Of a stretch of DNA of 64,000 bases, positions 1 to 9,984 are shown piece by piece. A program made the position numbers and the translations under genes. This DNA comes from Fistulifera solaris (taxonomy: Eukaryota > Bacillariophyta > Bacillariophyceae > Naviculales > Stauroneidaceae): positions 62,001 through 126,000 of the forward strand of contig AP026140.1 of NCBI GenBank assembly GCA_030295235.1, given 5' to 3'. The notes beneath the pieces are model-generated. The model saw only the letters and a program-made list of their open reading frames with translations. It made no database searches and was not told where the DNA came from. Position 1 is the stretch's first letter. The number at the start of each line of letters is the position of its first letter.

Positions 1-196
1 TTTGCGACAACCGTACAATGAACATCATGTAGAGCATGCGATCAGTACGTTTTCTACATGCAGGTGCACCCGATCGGCACGCGCCTCATCGGTTGTCCCG
101 GTTGTCACTCTTTTTACAAAAAGATACCGTGCCCTTCGCCAAGATCGAGCAAGACGATGATCGAGCATTCTTTGTTCAAGCTTGTTGAGGTACACC

Positions 197-1788
197 ATGA
201 AGTTTGGGCTTCTCTTTCTCGCACCCTTGTTGGTAACAGCGAATCAGTTCTTAGATGACCGTGGTAGAGCTCATGTGTTGCGGGATGAGCCTCGCGTCTT
301 TTGTTCGGCGACGACTGCCATTTCTTTGGTCCATCTAGGTAAAACTCGTTCTCTCTTTCCCTACTGCTCGTTGCCGTTTACTAAGCTAACCGCGTTGGTG
401 ATTATTTCGTAAACTACAGGGATGCCCACCGATTGGCTGGTGGCTACTTGGGGTTCACCTTTCAATCGCTTTTCCAATCTAGCCAAGGGCGAGAAATCTG
501 AGTACTTCACCATGGATATACAGCCCGACGATCTTGCAATCTTGCAGTCGAAACCTTCCGTCTCGAATCCAGATTGTCTGGACGGAACTCAGCCGGAGAA
601 TTTGTGTGATGAGATGGATGAAGCGAAGGTCAAAGCTCTTCAAGGAGTAACACTTATCATCGACGTTGTGGAAAACATTGGATCGGATCCCTTCCCTCTC
701 AACGCTTCTGTAGCATTGAATGTGCCCGTCGTAACCATCGATTCATCTTTTGATGGTGCTCTTAACTGTCTTCCGGATGCGGTGAACTACCTCGGTACCG
801 TTGACCAGAATTGTTACAAAAGATCCTACCTGGATGTCGTCAACCGTATTTATGATATGGCTGAATGGATGGGTATCGATACCCGTCACGATCGTGACTT
901 ACTTTGCAAAGCCACACAAAGATTTCAACAAGCAGCTAAACAGGCTCATGACAAAGGTATTCGGTTCTTGCTAGCTTCTATTCAGAATCAAGAATTTGAG
1001 GAAGGAAACATGCGCATGTATGTAACGAACCCTTGCATTTCAGTACAGCACGGACCATGGAAGAAATCGGTTTGCCCATCTTGTGGCCTGGTCTCTGCCA
1101 AGAAGAGATTTGCAAGTCGTTAGGAGAACTCCCTGCGGCGTATGAGCTTGTTCCGGCGAAGTTCTACTTCCCAGACTGCCCCGACGGTCAAATCGAAGCA
1201 AGCTGCGGCAAGAACACTTTGTATAAAGCGGACTTCTTGTTGCTAGAAGGATTCGGCTACCAGCAACTCGAAGACGACCCGGAAGCGTTCACGAATTTGT
1301 TTCCAGACCCAGCGCTTCTTGCCGGCCAATATATTGCCTTTCCTTTTGACGCGCATGTCTTCTCGCATCGCTCTCTTGCTGGCTGGTTGGAGGTTCTCAC
1401 CGAACGTATCCAGAAAGCCAAGCGTATTCACGAAGCCACTCCTTGTTCAGAAGCGCATGTAACCTCTCTACCACACCTCAACTACAAAGATGCGGAGCTT
1501 GGTGGTGGCGAGTACGCCTGCTGGAATCCTCAGTATCACAATTCTGAGTATGCCACTTGTCCTCCTGAAGAAGTAACCGAGGGTCTCTCGAATGGTGCAG
1601 TCGCGGGCGTGGCAGTTGGCGCCATTTTTGTTGGGGCCTTTCTCATGTTTGTTCTCATGAGATTCGTGTTGAATTATAGAACTGGCATCGACAAGAAGTT
1701 TCAAGAGGCTGAGGAAGAAGAAAAGGAGCTCGAGTCAAACACAAGCCAGGCGTCGCATGTGAATGATGCAGCTTGGAGGAGTGAATGA
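197..1788 (+). CDS. Periplasmic-binding-protein-like iron receptor (FBP1-like), type I membrane protein
   Basis: Exons 197-338 and 420-1788; the intron (GT 339, AG 419) joins in phase. The ATG at 197 begins a signal peptide (MKFGLLFLAPLLVTA). The ectodomain looks like a TroA-type two-lobed substrate-binding protein: an early lobe with a VATWG strand, a central VALNVPVVTID strand, a long helix around RDLLCKATQRF, and a second lobe with ARTMEEIGLPIL. A single membrane helix (GAVAGVAVGAIFVGAFLMF) near the C-terminus is followed by a short acidic/basic tail. In diatoms such TroA-like proteins (FBP1) bind ferric siderophores at the cell surface, and the nearby phytotransferrin supports an iron role. 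The frame changes at about 1030-1034 (one base apparently missing in CCCTT), with homologous sequence on both sides. About 503 residues. The fold assignment is moderate and the ligand is inferred. Confidence 0.6.
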
Positions 1789-1969
1789 GCAAGTGTTTGT
1801 CCGGAGTATTCTTTGTGTATTATTTGTTTTCTTTCGATGTCGTTCTAAGTAACTAAGCAATAACGTTTTCAAGATGTGATTTATTATTAGTTGATATTGT
1901 AGAATGTTGATTCCATGAACATAGTTATGATAGTGTGATTGTCAGTGCCGATGATTTGCAAAAATGCAC

Positions 1970-2449
1970 TTACAATCTCATTCCATCCGCCATAATAGAC
2001 GTCATATATTTAAAAACACGAGTCCAGTTTTCAGCATCTTCCGTTGTGAAGTCAGCTCCCATAATTGTTTCGACTGCGTAAATAGTAGCTCGACCCATCG
2101 AGGAAAGATCTTCCGGCTTGGCGCCGTAGGAAATGTGTCGCTGACCAAGATCCTTGAGAAAGTCCTCCAAGGAATCCAAATTCGGCCCAAGAAACTGAAC
2201 GACACAGTCCACCATATCCACAATCACAGGCGCATGAGTCTTGAATGATAAGTGTTCCTTGATATTTTCGACGCCTTCCATATCGAAGATCGCTGCGGCG
2301 CGAGGATTCAATTGAAAGAGTCGCTCAAAGATGAGTTCGCCTAATCGATCGACGTAGTCCTTATCTTTCAGCTTCACCTGGTCCCATGTACTCGATACAT
2401 TCATGGCGATGGTGTAGTCAATGCTTTCGATACGAGTAGCCGTTGTCAT
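1970..2449 (-). CDS. Single-domain globin
   Basis: 159 residues from the ATG at 2449. The protein reads as a three-over-three globin: an N-terminal A-helix region (STWDQVKLKDKDYVDRLGEL), FERLFQLNPRAAAIFD in the B/C region, SFKTHAPVIVDMVDCV as helix E with a candidate distal His, and LGQRHISYG with the proximal His at F8, followed by helices G and H (FTTEDAENWTRVFKYM). Length and spacing suit flavohaemoglobin-type or neuroglobin-like single-domain globins of algae. No reductase domain and no targeting peptide are visible, so it is probably cytosolic and may bind O2 or detoxify NO. It lies tail to tail with the iron receptor gene. The haem function is firm; the physiological role is not. Confidence 0.85.
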   Translation of the reverse strand: MTTATRIESIDYTIAMNVSSTWDQVKLKDKDYVDRLGELIFERLFQLNPRAAAIFDMEGVENIKEHLSFKTHAPVIVDMVDCVVQFLGPNLDSLEDFLKDLGQRHISYGAKPEDLSSMGRATIYAVETIMGADFTTEDAENWTRVFKYMTSIMADGMRL

Positions 2450-2665
2450 GGTGTCCTTAAATGTTGAACAAAGGGTTTGAAGGAGCTGAAAGAAAAAATA
2501 ATGAAAAGAAAGTGCGGCGTAGAGGTGCAAAGACCCTTTCGGCCCAAAAATTTGGCTGGCTGAGACCAAGATGCAAAATTGAATCTTGGATATTTCGGAA
2601 AAATTTACAGTTTTCTCTATAGTCTGGATTCTACGATACTGCCCCTCCACTATGTAAACGGACAT

Positions 2666-3532
2666 TCACGTTCAGATTTAGTTCTTCCGTGCTCCGTTTG
2701 GCGGTCATGCGACATTTCATGCTACAAAAATGTCTATTGTAAATCGGATGATCTTCGCAATGACCCCGGCATCAGTAGTAAATTGGATTGATTGTTTGCC
2801 ATGGACCTATCCGCTATCCCGAACTCCGCTAAAAAATGGTACAATAAAGTAGAGTAACCTCATGACATGTGACATGATAAACATCTGCGGATGCCTACGG
2901 CGAAAACAGCAGGCAACAGCAGGCGGGTCAAAAAAGCAATTGCCCCTACAGTGGTGTAAAGTGTACTATTCCCAAATATTTTATTCACAATAACGGAGAT
3001 AAGACACTTCGTGCTGACGGCTTAAGGGCTATAGCGAACCTTGGATGTCTTTGTCTTGGGCCTTTCCGGATGCAGGAGGGAAAGTTGATATGCCCACACC
3101 AAAACTTTAGCAACCAAGAACCAAAAGGAACTTCTTTGCGTTTCTCGTTTCTTTCAAGCTTAGTAACTGCAAGCGTTGCTTAATCTTCGCAACTCTCAAC
3201 CGCAATTATCAAACGGTCTATGATAGACAATAATAGAGAAGAGAGACTGCAGGAGGTCTGTTTCTCACTTGCCGCTGCTTGCTTAGCTGGTCTGGCAGAA
3301 TGTTTTTATTTTAAAAATTTCAATCCGAGGGCTACCTTTTTCTTTCGAGAATCAACTGAGCAGAATACAATGTTCTAGTGAATCTATTTACAGTACGCCT
3401 ACATAAATTCATTGTCACAGTATGAATCGCTCATTGGGACTAGGGAGGCTTCCTGCAGAAGGAATCTCTACGATTGGTCGTAAACCAACAAGAGCCAAGT
3501 CTTTGGGTCAAGCCTTTCTTATGATTCAATCA
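2666..3532. other. Intergenic stretch without a recognisable gene
   Basis: Upstream flank of the globin gene and downstream flank of the Cys-rich gene. Reading frames are short and none has a family signature. It is AT-rich, as expected of promoter and 3' flanking sequence. Confidence 0.5.
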
Positions 3533-4234
3533 TTAAAGGCTAGCCACGAAAGAAAGCAGGAAGAAGCATCCTGTCGCTGCTTTCACATAGAGCCCCTTCA
3601 CACTCGAAGTAGTCGTTGTTTCTCCTTCATGGGAATGATCATCGCAAACCAGTTGACTTTCCGTCGCCGTGGCGGAATTACAGACATGCATGGTGCAAAT
3701 GGATTCCATATCATGCAAACCTTCTTCGGCAGCTGTTGTCAAGGACTCATGGGGACAGTTGTCGTGAACTGCTACGAGAGTTAGAAAGTTGGTGCCACAC
3801 GCCTCGGAAGAGCAGTCGGTCAAACACCCGGCATCCAACATGGCACTGTAGGCGGTATCACCGCTTCCGTCATCACAGACAGGAATAGGACAGTCAGGAG
3901 CTCCTTCGGTTGCGGCGCGTTGGATCTCACAGGCTACGCAAACGGTGTCAAAGTCATGGAAGCCATCCTCAATTTCGGTCGGGACTTCACCCTCTTGACA
4001 ATAGTCGTGATGCGCCTGAACGATATAGTAATTCATAGTGCAGTCCTCGGTGCTGCAATCCGTAGCACAAGAAGATGTTTGCAACGCATTGAAAGCTGTC
4101 AGCATAGCCGCCGTATCCGTACAATCAATGGCAAACCCCAAATGCTCCGCTTCACAGGCGCAACTCTCGGCCGAAAGCACCGCAGAAAACTGAGAACTCA
4201 GAAGAAGGAAGATTGAAGCAGAAATAAACATCAT
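3533..4234 (-). CDS. Secreted Cys-rich two-repeat protein with C-terminal hydrophobic anchor, function unknown
   Basis: 233 residues from the ATG at 4234, chosen because it opens a clean signal peptide (MMFISASIFLLLSSQFSAVL then SA/ES). The mature part holds two diverged repeats sharing the plan C-x3-C-S-x-E-x-C, then an H-D-x-C step, then E-x-G-x-H-D and a C-x-x-x-x-C pair; examples are CATDCSTEDC with HHDYC and FHDFDTVC, and CLTDCSSEAC with VHDNC and LHDMESIC. A His-rich DDHSHEG precedes a C-terminal hydrophobic tail (GCFFLLSFVASL) typical of GPI-anchored or membrane-anchored wall proteins. The clustered Cys/His/Asp suggests disulphides or metal binding, which is inference. It is transcribed divergently from phytotransferrin, 501 bp away. 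I do not recognise a named family. Confidence 0.75.
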   Translation of the reverse strand: MMFISASIFLLLSSQFSAVLSAESCACEAEHLGFAIDCTDTAAMLTAFNALQTSSCATDCSTEDCTMNYYIVQAHHDYCQEGEVPTEIEDGFHDFDTVCVACEIQRAATEGAPDCPIPVCDDGSGDTAYSAMLDAGCLTDCSSEACGTNFLTLVAVHDNCPHESLTTAAEEGLHDMESICTMHVCNSATATESQLVCDDHSHEGETTTTSSVKGLYVKAATGCFFLLSFVASL

Positions 4235-4485
4235 GGTAGCACAGTTGAATCGTCTTGGTAAAGCGGTAAAAGGTATAAATGAGTCGAAAGATATGATCGA
4301 ATGAATAATCGATGCGAAAATTTGGCGTGCCTTCGTGCATCGTTTTGAGCCTAAACAGGCCATAATAATAGCCTGGATCCAAACTTTCGCAAGATCAAAC
4401 TTCATAGTCTAGAATGCAATGTTGCAAGTCCGCCTCTCTACGAAGTGTTTTCGATAGAGTAGGCAAGGCTATTTCGAGACTTGAG

Positions 4486-4493
4486 ACACGTGT
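4486..4493. promoter_or_regulatory. ACACGTGT palindrome in the divergent promoter
   Basis: A perfect 8-bp E/G-box palindrome lies in the 501-bp space between the start codons of the Cys-rich gene (minus) and phytotransferrin (plus). It is one base from ACACGTGC, the element I recall as reported for iron-starvation genes of Phaeodactylum. Binding by a bHLH or bZIP factor is inference. Confidence 0.4.
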
Positions 4494-4735
4494 GCTGTGG
4501 CCTAAACAAAACACTCACTAAAGGCCGCTTAACTCCCTTTCACTCCAACACTTCTTTATGGTCACCGTCGTCTCCCTCGATCTTTTGAAAAAAAGCCAAA
4601 TAGCTTTACCTGAGCCACAAAAAGGTTGTAAGAGCTTCTCATTATCAGTGACTCTACCGGTTGATTGATTTTCTATCCAGTCGATTGTTTTCAAGTGCTC
4701 CCTCTCGCTCACTTTTTTTTTATAAACAACAAATT

Positions 4736-6595
4736 ATGACTAGCAGCAGCAGCATCACCACAATTTGCTTTTGTTCCTTGTGTGCTCTGGCTGTCTCGTC
4801 TACCGTACAGGAACAACTGCCAACAACGCCACTTTCCCGTAGCTTGCAAGTTAAGAGCACGTTTGTCAATTTGTATGAAACGGTCACTACCGTTGACGCC
4901 TCCGTCGACAAGGACATTCGCGCCATTTTCTCAAAAACCAACTTGGGAACACAGGAGGCATTTGAAGAAGCCCGAACTCTGTATTCACAAGGAGCTTATG
5001 CTGGATCGTATGCGACGCTGCAGATTGACGCTTCCAGTTTGACAAAGGATCTAGTTGCTGGGACTGCAATCCAAGGAGTCTCGAGCAATCGTCCCAATCA
5101 GCCTGCGATGGGGTATGTCAAGGAAACTGCTCCAGCTGGGAGTACATCCATAACAGTACGGTACACGACGGATTGTTACGTCGGTGGACTCGGTACACCC
5201 ATCGTCGATCATTGTAAGCATACTATTGCAACATGCTTTTTGCTCGTGTGTGGATCCACCTGCCTCACGAAACACTGTTTCTCCTTTCGTTGCTATGAAT
5301 CAGGTCTCAAAGAATCGACTGGCGATCAAACATTTCAAATGGGCGAAAATGGTCAAGAACTAGCATACACGTACAGTCCGTTACAAGATACAAAAAATGC
5401 TTTGACCTTAGAGCTCCTGGGCCAAGGCAATTCATCGTCGCCCACCTACTCTGCGTTCTTTGATTACAGCGGGGCGTATGACTATGCCAACCAAGTTATG
5501 ATGGCGGCATTTCAAGGTTCCACAACAACGTTTCCGAATCAGCACACGAACATGGACTTTTCGAAGTTGGACCACGAAGGTCGAGCCGGTGAGTAATTTA
5601 TGTCCGACTTTTAGTTGCCGATCCTCAAGCTCACACGCTTTGTCGTCAATTGTAAATTCACAGCTGCCATTCGCTGGGGAATGGTTGGTATGAATATACA
5701 TTCGCATGTGCTGGAGAAATTACATCAAGCCACGGCGTCTTGCAAAGAGAACGAAAATGCCATTCATTACTGGGACGAGGCAGTCGGCTTCTATACGGGT
5801 TCCATTACCGATTTTCCTGGCGAAGAAGGATACCTTCTCTTTACTGTTGCTGAAATGGAATGCTCTTATTTTGGGACATGCAGTGAAGGCAGTATGGCTC
5901 GTGTGAATGAAGCAATCTTTGTGGCATTTCTCGAAGGCAAAGATATGTTGCAGAAGAAGCAATGTAACGAAGTCATCGAAGTTTCCCGGCAAATCAAATC
6001 GATGATGATGATTCCTCTCGTTCAACGCATCCTTCGTCATGCGTATGAACTGGATCTGCAAGAAAATCAACAAGCCAAAACTCAAGGTGACGCCGCTGCC
6101 TTCATGGCATCTTTGGCACCACATCTGTACAGCTGTCAACGATCGTCAGCACACATGTTGTGGAATGATCTCGCGCCGGGAAACGCCACAAAAGCAAGTT
6201 TCGAAGTTCTCAAATTCACTTTGGAGCGCACGTACGACTGTTTGGGTATCTCTTGTGAGGATGTTGGCGGTTTGTTGCACATTGATCCGACTGGCAGTGG
6301 ACTTTTGTACAATAAAGGCGCCGAGCCCTGTAATTACGTTCCGCCGGCAGCTGAATCACTGAATAAGACGGCAAGTACTACCCGTGCAGAAGAGAATGGT
6401 GATGACAGGAATCAAACCGCATCGACGATCGTCTTTGTGGCGCTAGGATTTTTAGTTGCTGCAATTCTCGCTGCGTTGGTTCGATATCGCTCGAAAAAGC
6501 CGACGAAAGTGTTGGCAATGGAACAAACAGCCGATGTGGCATCAAATGATAAGGAAGATGCGACCGTGGCGGTCGAAGTTGGAGAAATAGCTTGA
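4736..6595 (+). CDS. ISIP2A: Phytotransferrin (ISIP2A/FEA1 family), iron-starvation-induced iron(III) receptor
   Basis: Exons 4736-5213, 5304-5588 and 5664-6595, all GT..AG and in phase; 564 residues. A signal peptide (CFCSLCALAVSSTVQ) leads to the FEA1-type domain. Recognisable blocks are FVNLYETVTTVD near the N-terminus, a central YAN/QVMMAAFQG and GRAAAIRWGMVGMNIH region, then WDEAVGFYTGS, IKSMMMIPLVQRILRHAYEL and YDCLGISCEDVGGL. A membrane helix (IVFVALGFLVAAILAALV) is followed by a short cytosolic tail. Phytotransferrins bind Fe(III) together with carbonate at the diatom surface and deliver it by endocytosis; the family normally has this signal-domain-TM plan. No indel disrupts it. The first intron is 90 bp and has no stop in frame. 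The gene is divergent from the Cys-rich secreted protein. Confidence 0.9.
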
Positions 6596-7154
6596 ATGAT
6601 AAATAAAGAGAGCACTTCGTAGTGTCATAGCAATCATGCAGAGACTATCAGGTCCGTCGGAAAAGGCTGTGTTTATCCGTCATAATGATAATACAATAGA
6701 TCGTTTCGAATGATTCACCGATCGACGTATCACTGCATTACAAACTAGTTGAAAGAGTTGCGCATTTCGCCTTGGTCACCAGCAAGAAGGTGAGGGTTGA
6801 AAATAATGAGAGGTGTCGGAGATGTGGGGAGAAAATCAAGACGGAATCGGACGGTCGCGTTTTGCGCCACGACGAACCGTTACTCAGTCTCTCTATGTAC
6901 TCGTAATTTTGATGGATATTACTACACTAGATCACACACTACTATAGATAGTTAGACAATAGCTATTTTCAAAACAGAAAGTATCCTTGCAGTTGGACAT
7001 GAACCGGTTTTCAAAGAAAAGTGTGATCCAAAAGTCCACGGCACTTTTGCAAAAGATGAATGAAGCCAACAACGGAAGACAAGGCAACTCCGAGAAGTAG
7101 GGCAACCGAACAACAAACATCGTTTGAATAACATTTTAGAAGTCTCATTTCACC
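6596..7154. other. Intergenic stretch
   Basis: 3' flank of phytotransferrin and 5' flank of the next gene. No coding, RNA or repeat structure was seen. Confidence 0.5.
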
Positions 7155-8159
7155 ATGGATCAGCTACAACTCGAATATGTTCAAACAAATGAACGCTCGT
7201 CGTCGTTCACGAGAGCTTTTGAGAACGATACGTTGCAAGCTGCACAAGACGACACCGTCATGGTGTCATTGCTGCGTCGTACCGATTCGGAGGATCCTAT
7301 TGTCTCTCTCACTCCGCCGCCTTTGTACAAATTGACGAAACGAGGCGGTAGCATTGACACAACACCCGGAAGTGATCAAGTTGATAACTTTCGTCCGAGG
7401 CACTTTCTGTCAGAGAGAGGTGCCTTTACGCCGTTGATTCACGAAGGCGTGTCGTCGCCGACAACTCCTATCGAGCACGCAAGTGACTCTCTTTCACATC
7501 AACAAACCAGAATTTCCTCCATTTTCCATTCAAGGCGTGTATCGGTGTTGGAGGACGATGACGACGACGATGATGATTTCGACGACAATTACGTCGACCT
7601 TGAACACGACGGTGACATGTCCATCGCGATCCCGGCCGACATCGAAACGGAAACATCGCATGCTGAGGTATCTATTTCAAGCAATTTCTGTGGAGTAACA
7701 AGTGCAGAAGCCCACAACCTGACAGAATGCTGTGGTAGCTTCCGCGACAAGCTGATGTGTCTATTTGAAGCATCTACAACGTCAAAGGTCAATATTCACA
7801 AGACACAAGCAAAGGTTAGCGACGTCAAGCACTCAGAGAAAATTGAAGAGGCATTAGCCAGAGAAACAGCATCAGTTACTGAAGATGATTTTTCATGGAA
7901 TCAAGATAGCTTTCGAGATAGTAAACAGAATGAATTTAATCAGCGAGTTCAATCAAACGGGAATCCAGACGGCTGGCCAATGCATGTTGCTATCAAGGAC
8001 ACAGAAGATTCCACTGTGGCGTCTACTATGTCGGCCGAGTCGAGCGGAACAGCCGTTTCGAAGAGTCCACGCCGTTTGCGCCTGGCGCGTTTGCACCGAC
8101 AGCGAATGCAGCAGCATCAACACCGAGTTGAAAATCTACATCAGGTGTCTATCTTTTGA
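7155..8159 (+). CDS. Hypothetical acidic protein, intrinsically disordered
   Basis: 334 residues in one exon, with the start in a good context (CACCATGG). Composition is Ser/Thr/Asp-rich. A run of acidic residues (VLEDDDDDDDDFDDNYVD) lies near residue 130-150, and several SP/TP sites (SLTPPP, SPTTPIE, KSPRR) suggest phosphorylation. The C-terminus is basic and His/Gln-rich (RLRLARLHRQRMQQHQHR). There is no signal peptide and no membrane helix. I recognise no domain; a nuclear or cytosolic regulatory scaffold would fit, but that is a guess. The unbroken 1-kb frame, good start context and lack of overlap with other genes support it being real. Confidence 0.6.
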   Translation: MDQLQLEYVQTNERSSSFTRAFENDTLQAAQDDTVMVSLLRRTDSEDPIVSLTPPPLYKLTKRGGSIDTTPGSDQVDNFRPRHFLSERGAFTPLIHEGVSSPTTPIEHASDSLSHQQTRISSIFHSRRVSVLEDDDDDDDDFDDNYVDLEHDGDMSIAIPADIETETSHAEVSISSNFCGVTSAEAHNLTECCGSFRDKLMCLFEASTTSKVNIHKTQAKVSDVKHSEKIEEALARETASVTEDDFSWNQDSFRDSKQNEFNQRVQSNGNPDGWPMHVAIKDTEDSTVASTMSAESSGTAVSKSPRRLRLARLHRQRMQQHQHRVENLHQVSIF

Positions 8160-8387
8160 AAAGGCCGTGGATCTTGTCAGTGATAGGCTTTCTATGTGAA
8201 AGCAGCACGCATCTCTTGTTGCGCATCACATATGTTGGCGAACATATGTTTATCATGTATGTATCGTATTGAATGTATCAGCCTATAAATAATTTAGTTG
8301 TATGTTTCTACAAATGAGCGTATTCTGTTGCTACCCCCTTCGCTTTACTGTCAACCTTTGAAATATTGGTGAAAGATAGGGCATTTT

Positions 8388-8592
8388 ACGTCAAGATCAT
8401 TTTCTGTTGACCGCCTCATAACATTCGCTGGTGGGAAAGATGTACAGTACCCTTATGACGTTCTTCTGTGACGATAGCCTCGTGAATTCTAGATATTCAT
8501 TTTACTGTAGGCCCAAAGTGTATACTAATTTTTCCGTGACTGCGATCCAGTCATGACCGTGACGCAACGGCCGCCTGAAGCGAATGACGTCA
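8388..8592 (+). promoter_or_regulatory. Cluster of TGACGT/ACGTCA (CO2/cAMP-responsive type) elements
   Basis: Upstream of the plastid-targeted gene are ACGTCA (8388-8393), TGACGT (8456-8461), TGACGC (8560-8565) and the full palindrome TGACGTCA (8585-8592). Arrays of direct and inverted TGACGT plus TGACGC are known as CCREs in the Phaeodactylum PtCA1 promoter, bound by bZIP factors. Presence is seen directly; the response is inferred. Confidence 0.45.
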
Positions 8593-8767
8593 GGAATTCC
8601 AACGAATGACTGACGGCAGCGCACAAAAACTCGTCCGCGTCAGACGAGTTTCTCGCGAGGCATTTTCTGTTGCATCCGTTTGATGGAAGAACAAGAGTTG
8701 CCCAAGAATCTTTAGACTCTTTGCGTCAAAAGCGACCAGACAACTATTACTGTTGAGATAGAAAGCG

Positions 8768-9842
8768 ATGCGATTTCTTTTTGTGACACTTCTCGCGTGG
8801 CTGTCATCGACCGCTGTGGCTTTTGTGCCGCCGACGCAACGCGTTCCGACGGCACTCGCTACCGCCATGACGCCCCTGTTTCCGACTCAAGCCTGGGAAG
8901 GAAAGGAGTTTCGTGTTACGGAGTTGCAAGACATGTTTGCGGAAGCTATGCAGAACTTTCAGAACCTCATGGAAAGTCACTCAACCAGCTCTTTCGATTT
9001 TGACACGGACATGAAAATTGCGGCTTCCGTGGCTACAACGGTTCGGGGCAACGGCGTCGTGAGCAACGAAGAAATGTACCGTTACATTCAACAAGGAATC
9101 GATCAACTAGTTACGACGCTTGCGCAAGTCTTGGCTCAGCTAGATGGATTCAGTATTGAGCAAAAGATTGCGGCGGCTTTAGCGACGGTCGTGATTTCTT
9201 ATCCTGTCAGCTATCAATACTATCAATATGAGTTGGCGGAAGAAGAACGACTGGCGGCAGAAAAGAAAAGCGAAACTAGCCGAAAAGAAGAAAGCAGAAG
9301 CCTTGAAGGCAAAAGCGGAGAAGGCTAAAGCTGCCAAAGGAAAAGAACCCAAGCAATCAGTTTCGAAAATAGCAAAAGACACGGATGTCGTGGCTGACGT
9401 CGCTGCAGAGAAGCGACCAGCCAAGGGTCCCAAGGGAGCCAGTAAAGAACAACTCACCATGAAAGACGAAGTGCTAGCGCCGGTTCAAGAGGTTGCCACG
9501 GCACAAGCAACCGAATCTTCTAGTCCTCCCCCTCTTCCTGTAACCTCTCTCGAACGTACTGTTACTGTGCAAGTGCCCGCATCACCGCGTGTAGTGGAAT
9601 CGACAATGCCCGTCATGGGAAAACAATCCGAAGACGGAGGAATGGATGCGTATGCGAGAGCTTATGCGGCCATGCTGTCTCAGGTACAGGCCGTTCAAGT
9701 GGCAGAACCGGCCCCAGCCTCTCCGCTTGCTCAACCTGTGGCAACATTTACCACTGACCCTCCTGCTGTAGAAACATCGACACCTGTTCGTTCCGGTGGT
9801 GGTACTGCTAGTTACTTGGAAACACTGTCACGTTCCGCATAA
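8768..9842 (+). CDS. Plastid-targeted protein with Lys/Ala-rich coiled-coil, function unknown
   Basis: A signal peptide (MRFLFVTLLAWLSSTAVA) is cut before F-V-P-P, the A-F motif that sends diatom proteins into the complex plastid, and a Thr-rich transit region follows. A helical domain (DMKIAASVATTVRGNGVVSN to FSIEQKIAAALATVV) leads into a charged helix and a long repetitive KAK/AEK coiled coil, then a Pro/Val-rich tail ending SYLETLSRSA. The frame shifts once at the A-run 9266-9269: removing one A continues EKKAKLAEKKKAEALKAK without a break, so 357 residues are expected. No family is recognised. The promoter carries CO2-response-type elements, so a role around the pyrenoid or carbon concentration can be proposed but not shown. 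Confidence 0.65.
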
Positions 9843-9984
9843 ATAAGATAAGAAAAGGAGAAGCTGTGCGAGCGATTATCCTTTGCTGTATAAAACTGAT
9901 TGAACTTTAGTACGTCACAACCTTATCTGGTATGCCTTCAGTTATTTTGTGATCACGCGTGATTTGTGACGATTTCCCTTTTTA

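Noticed and set aside
7468-7792. Frames antisense or out of phase within the acidic protein gene
   Set aside because: Shadows produced by the GAC/GAT repeats of the acidic run.
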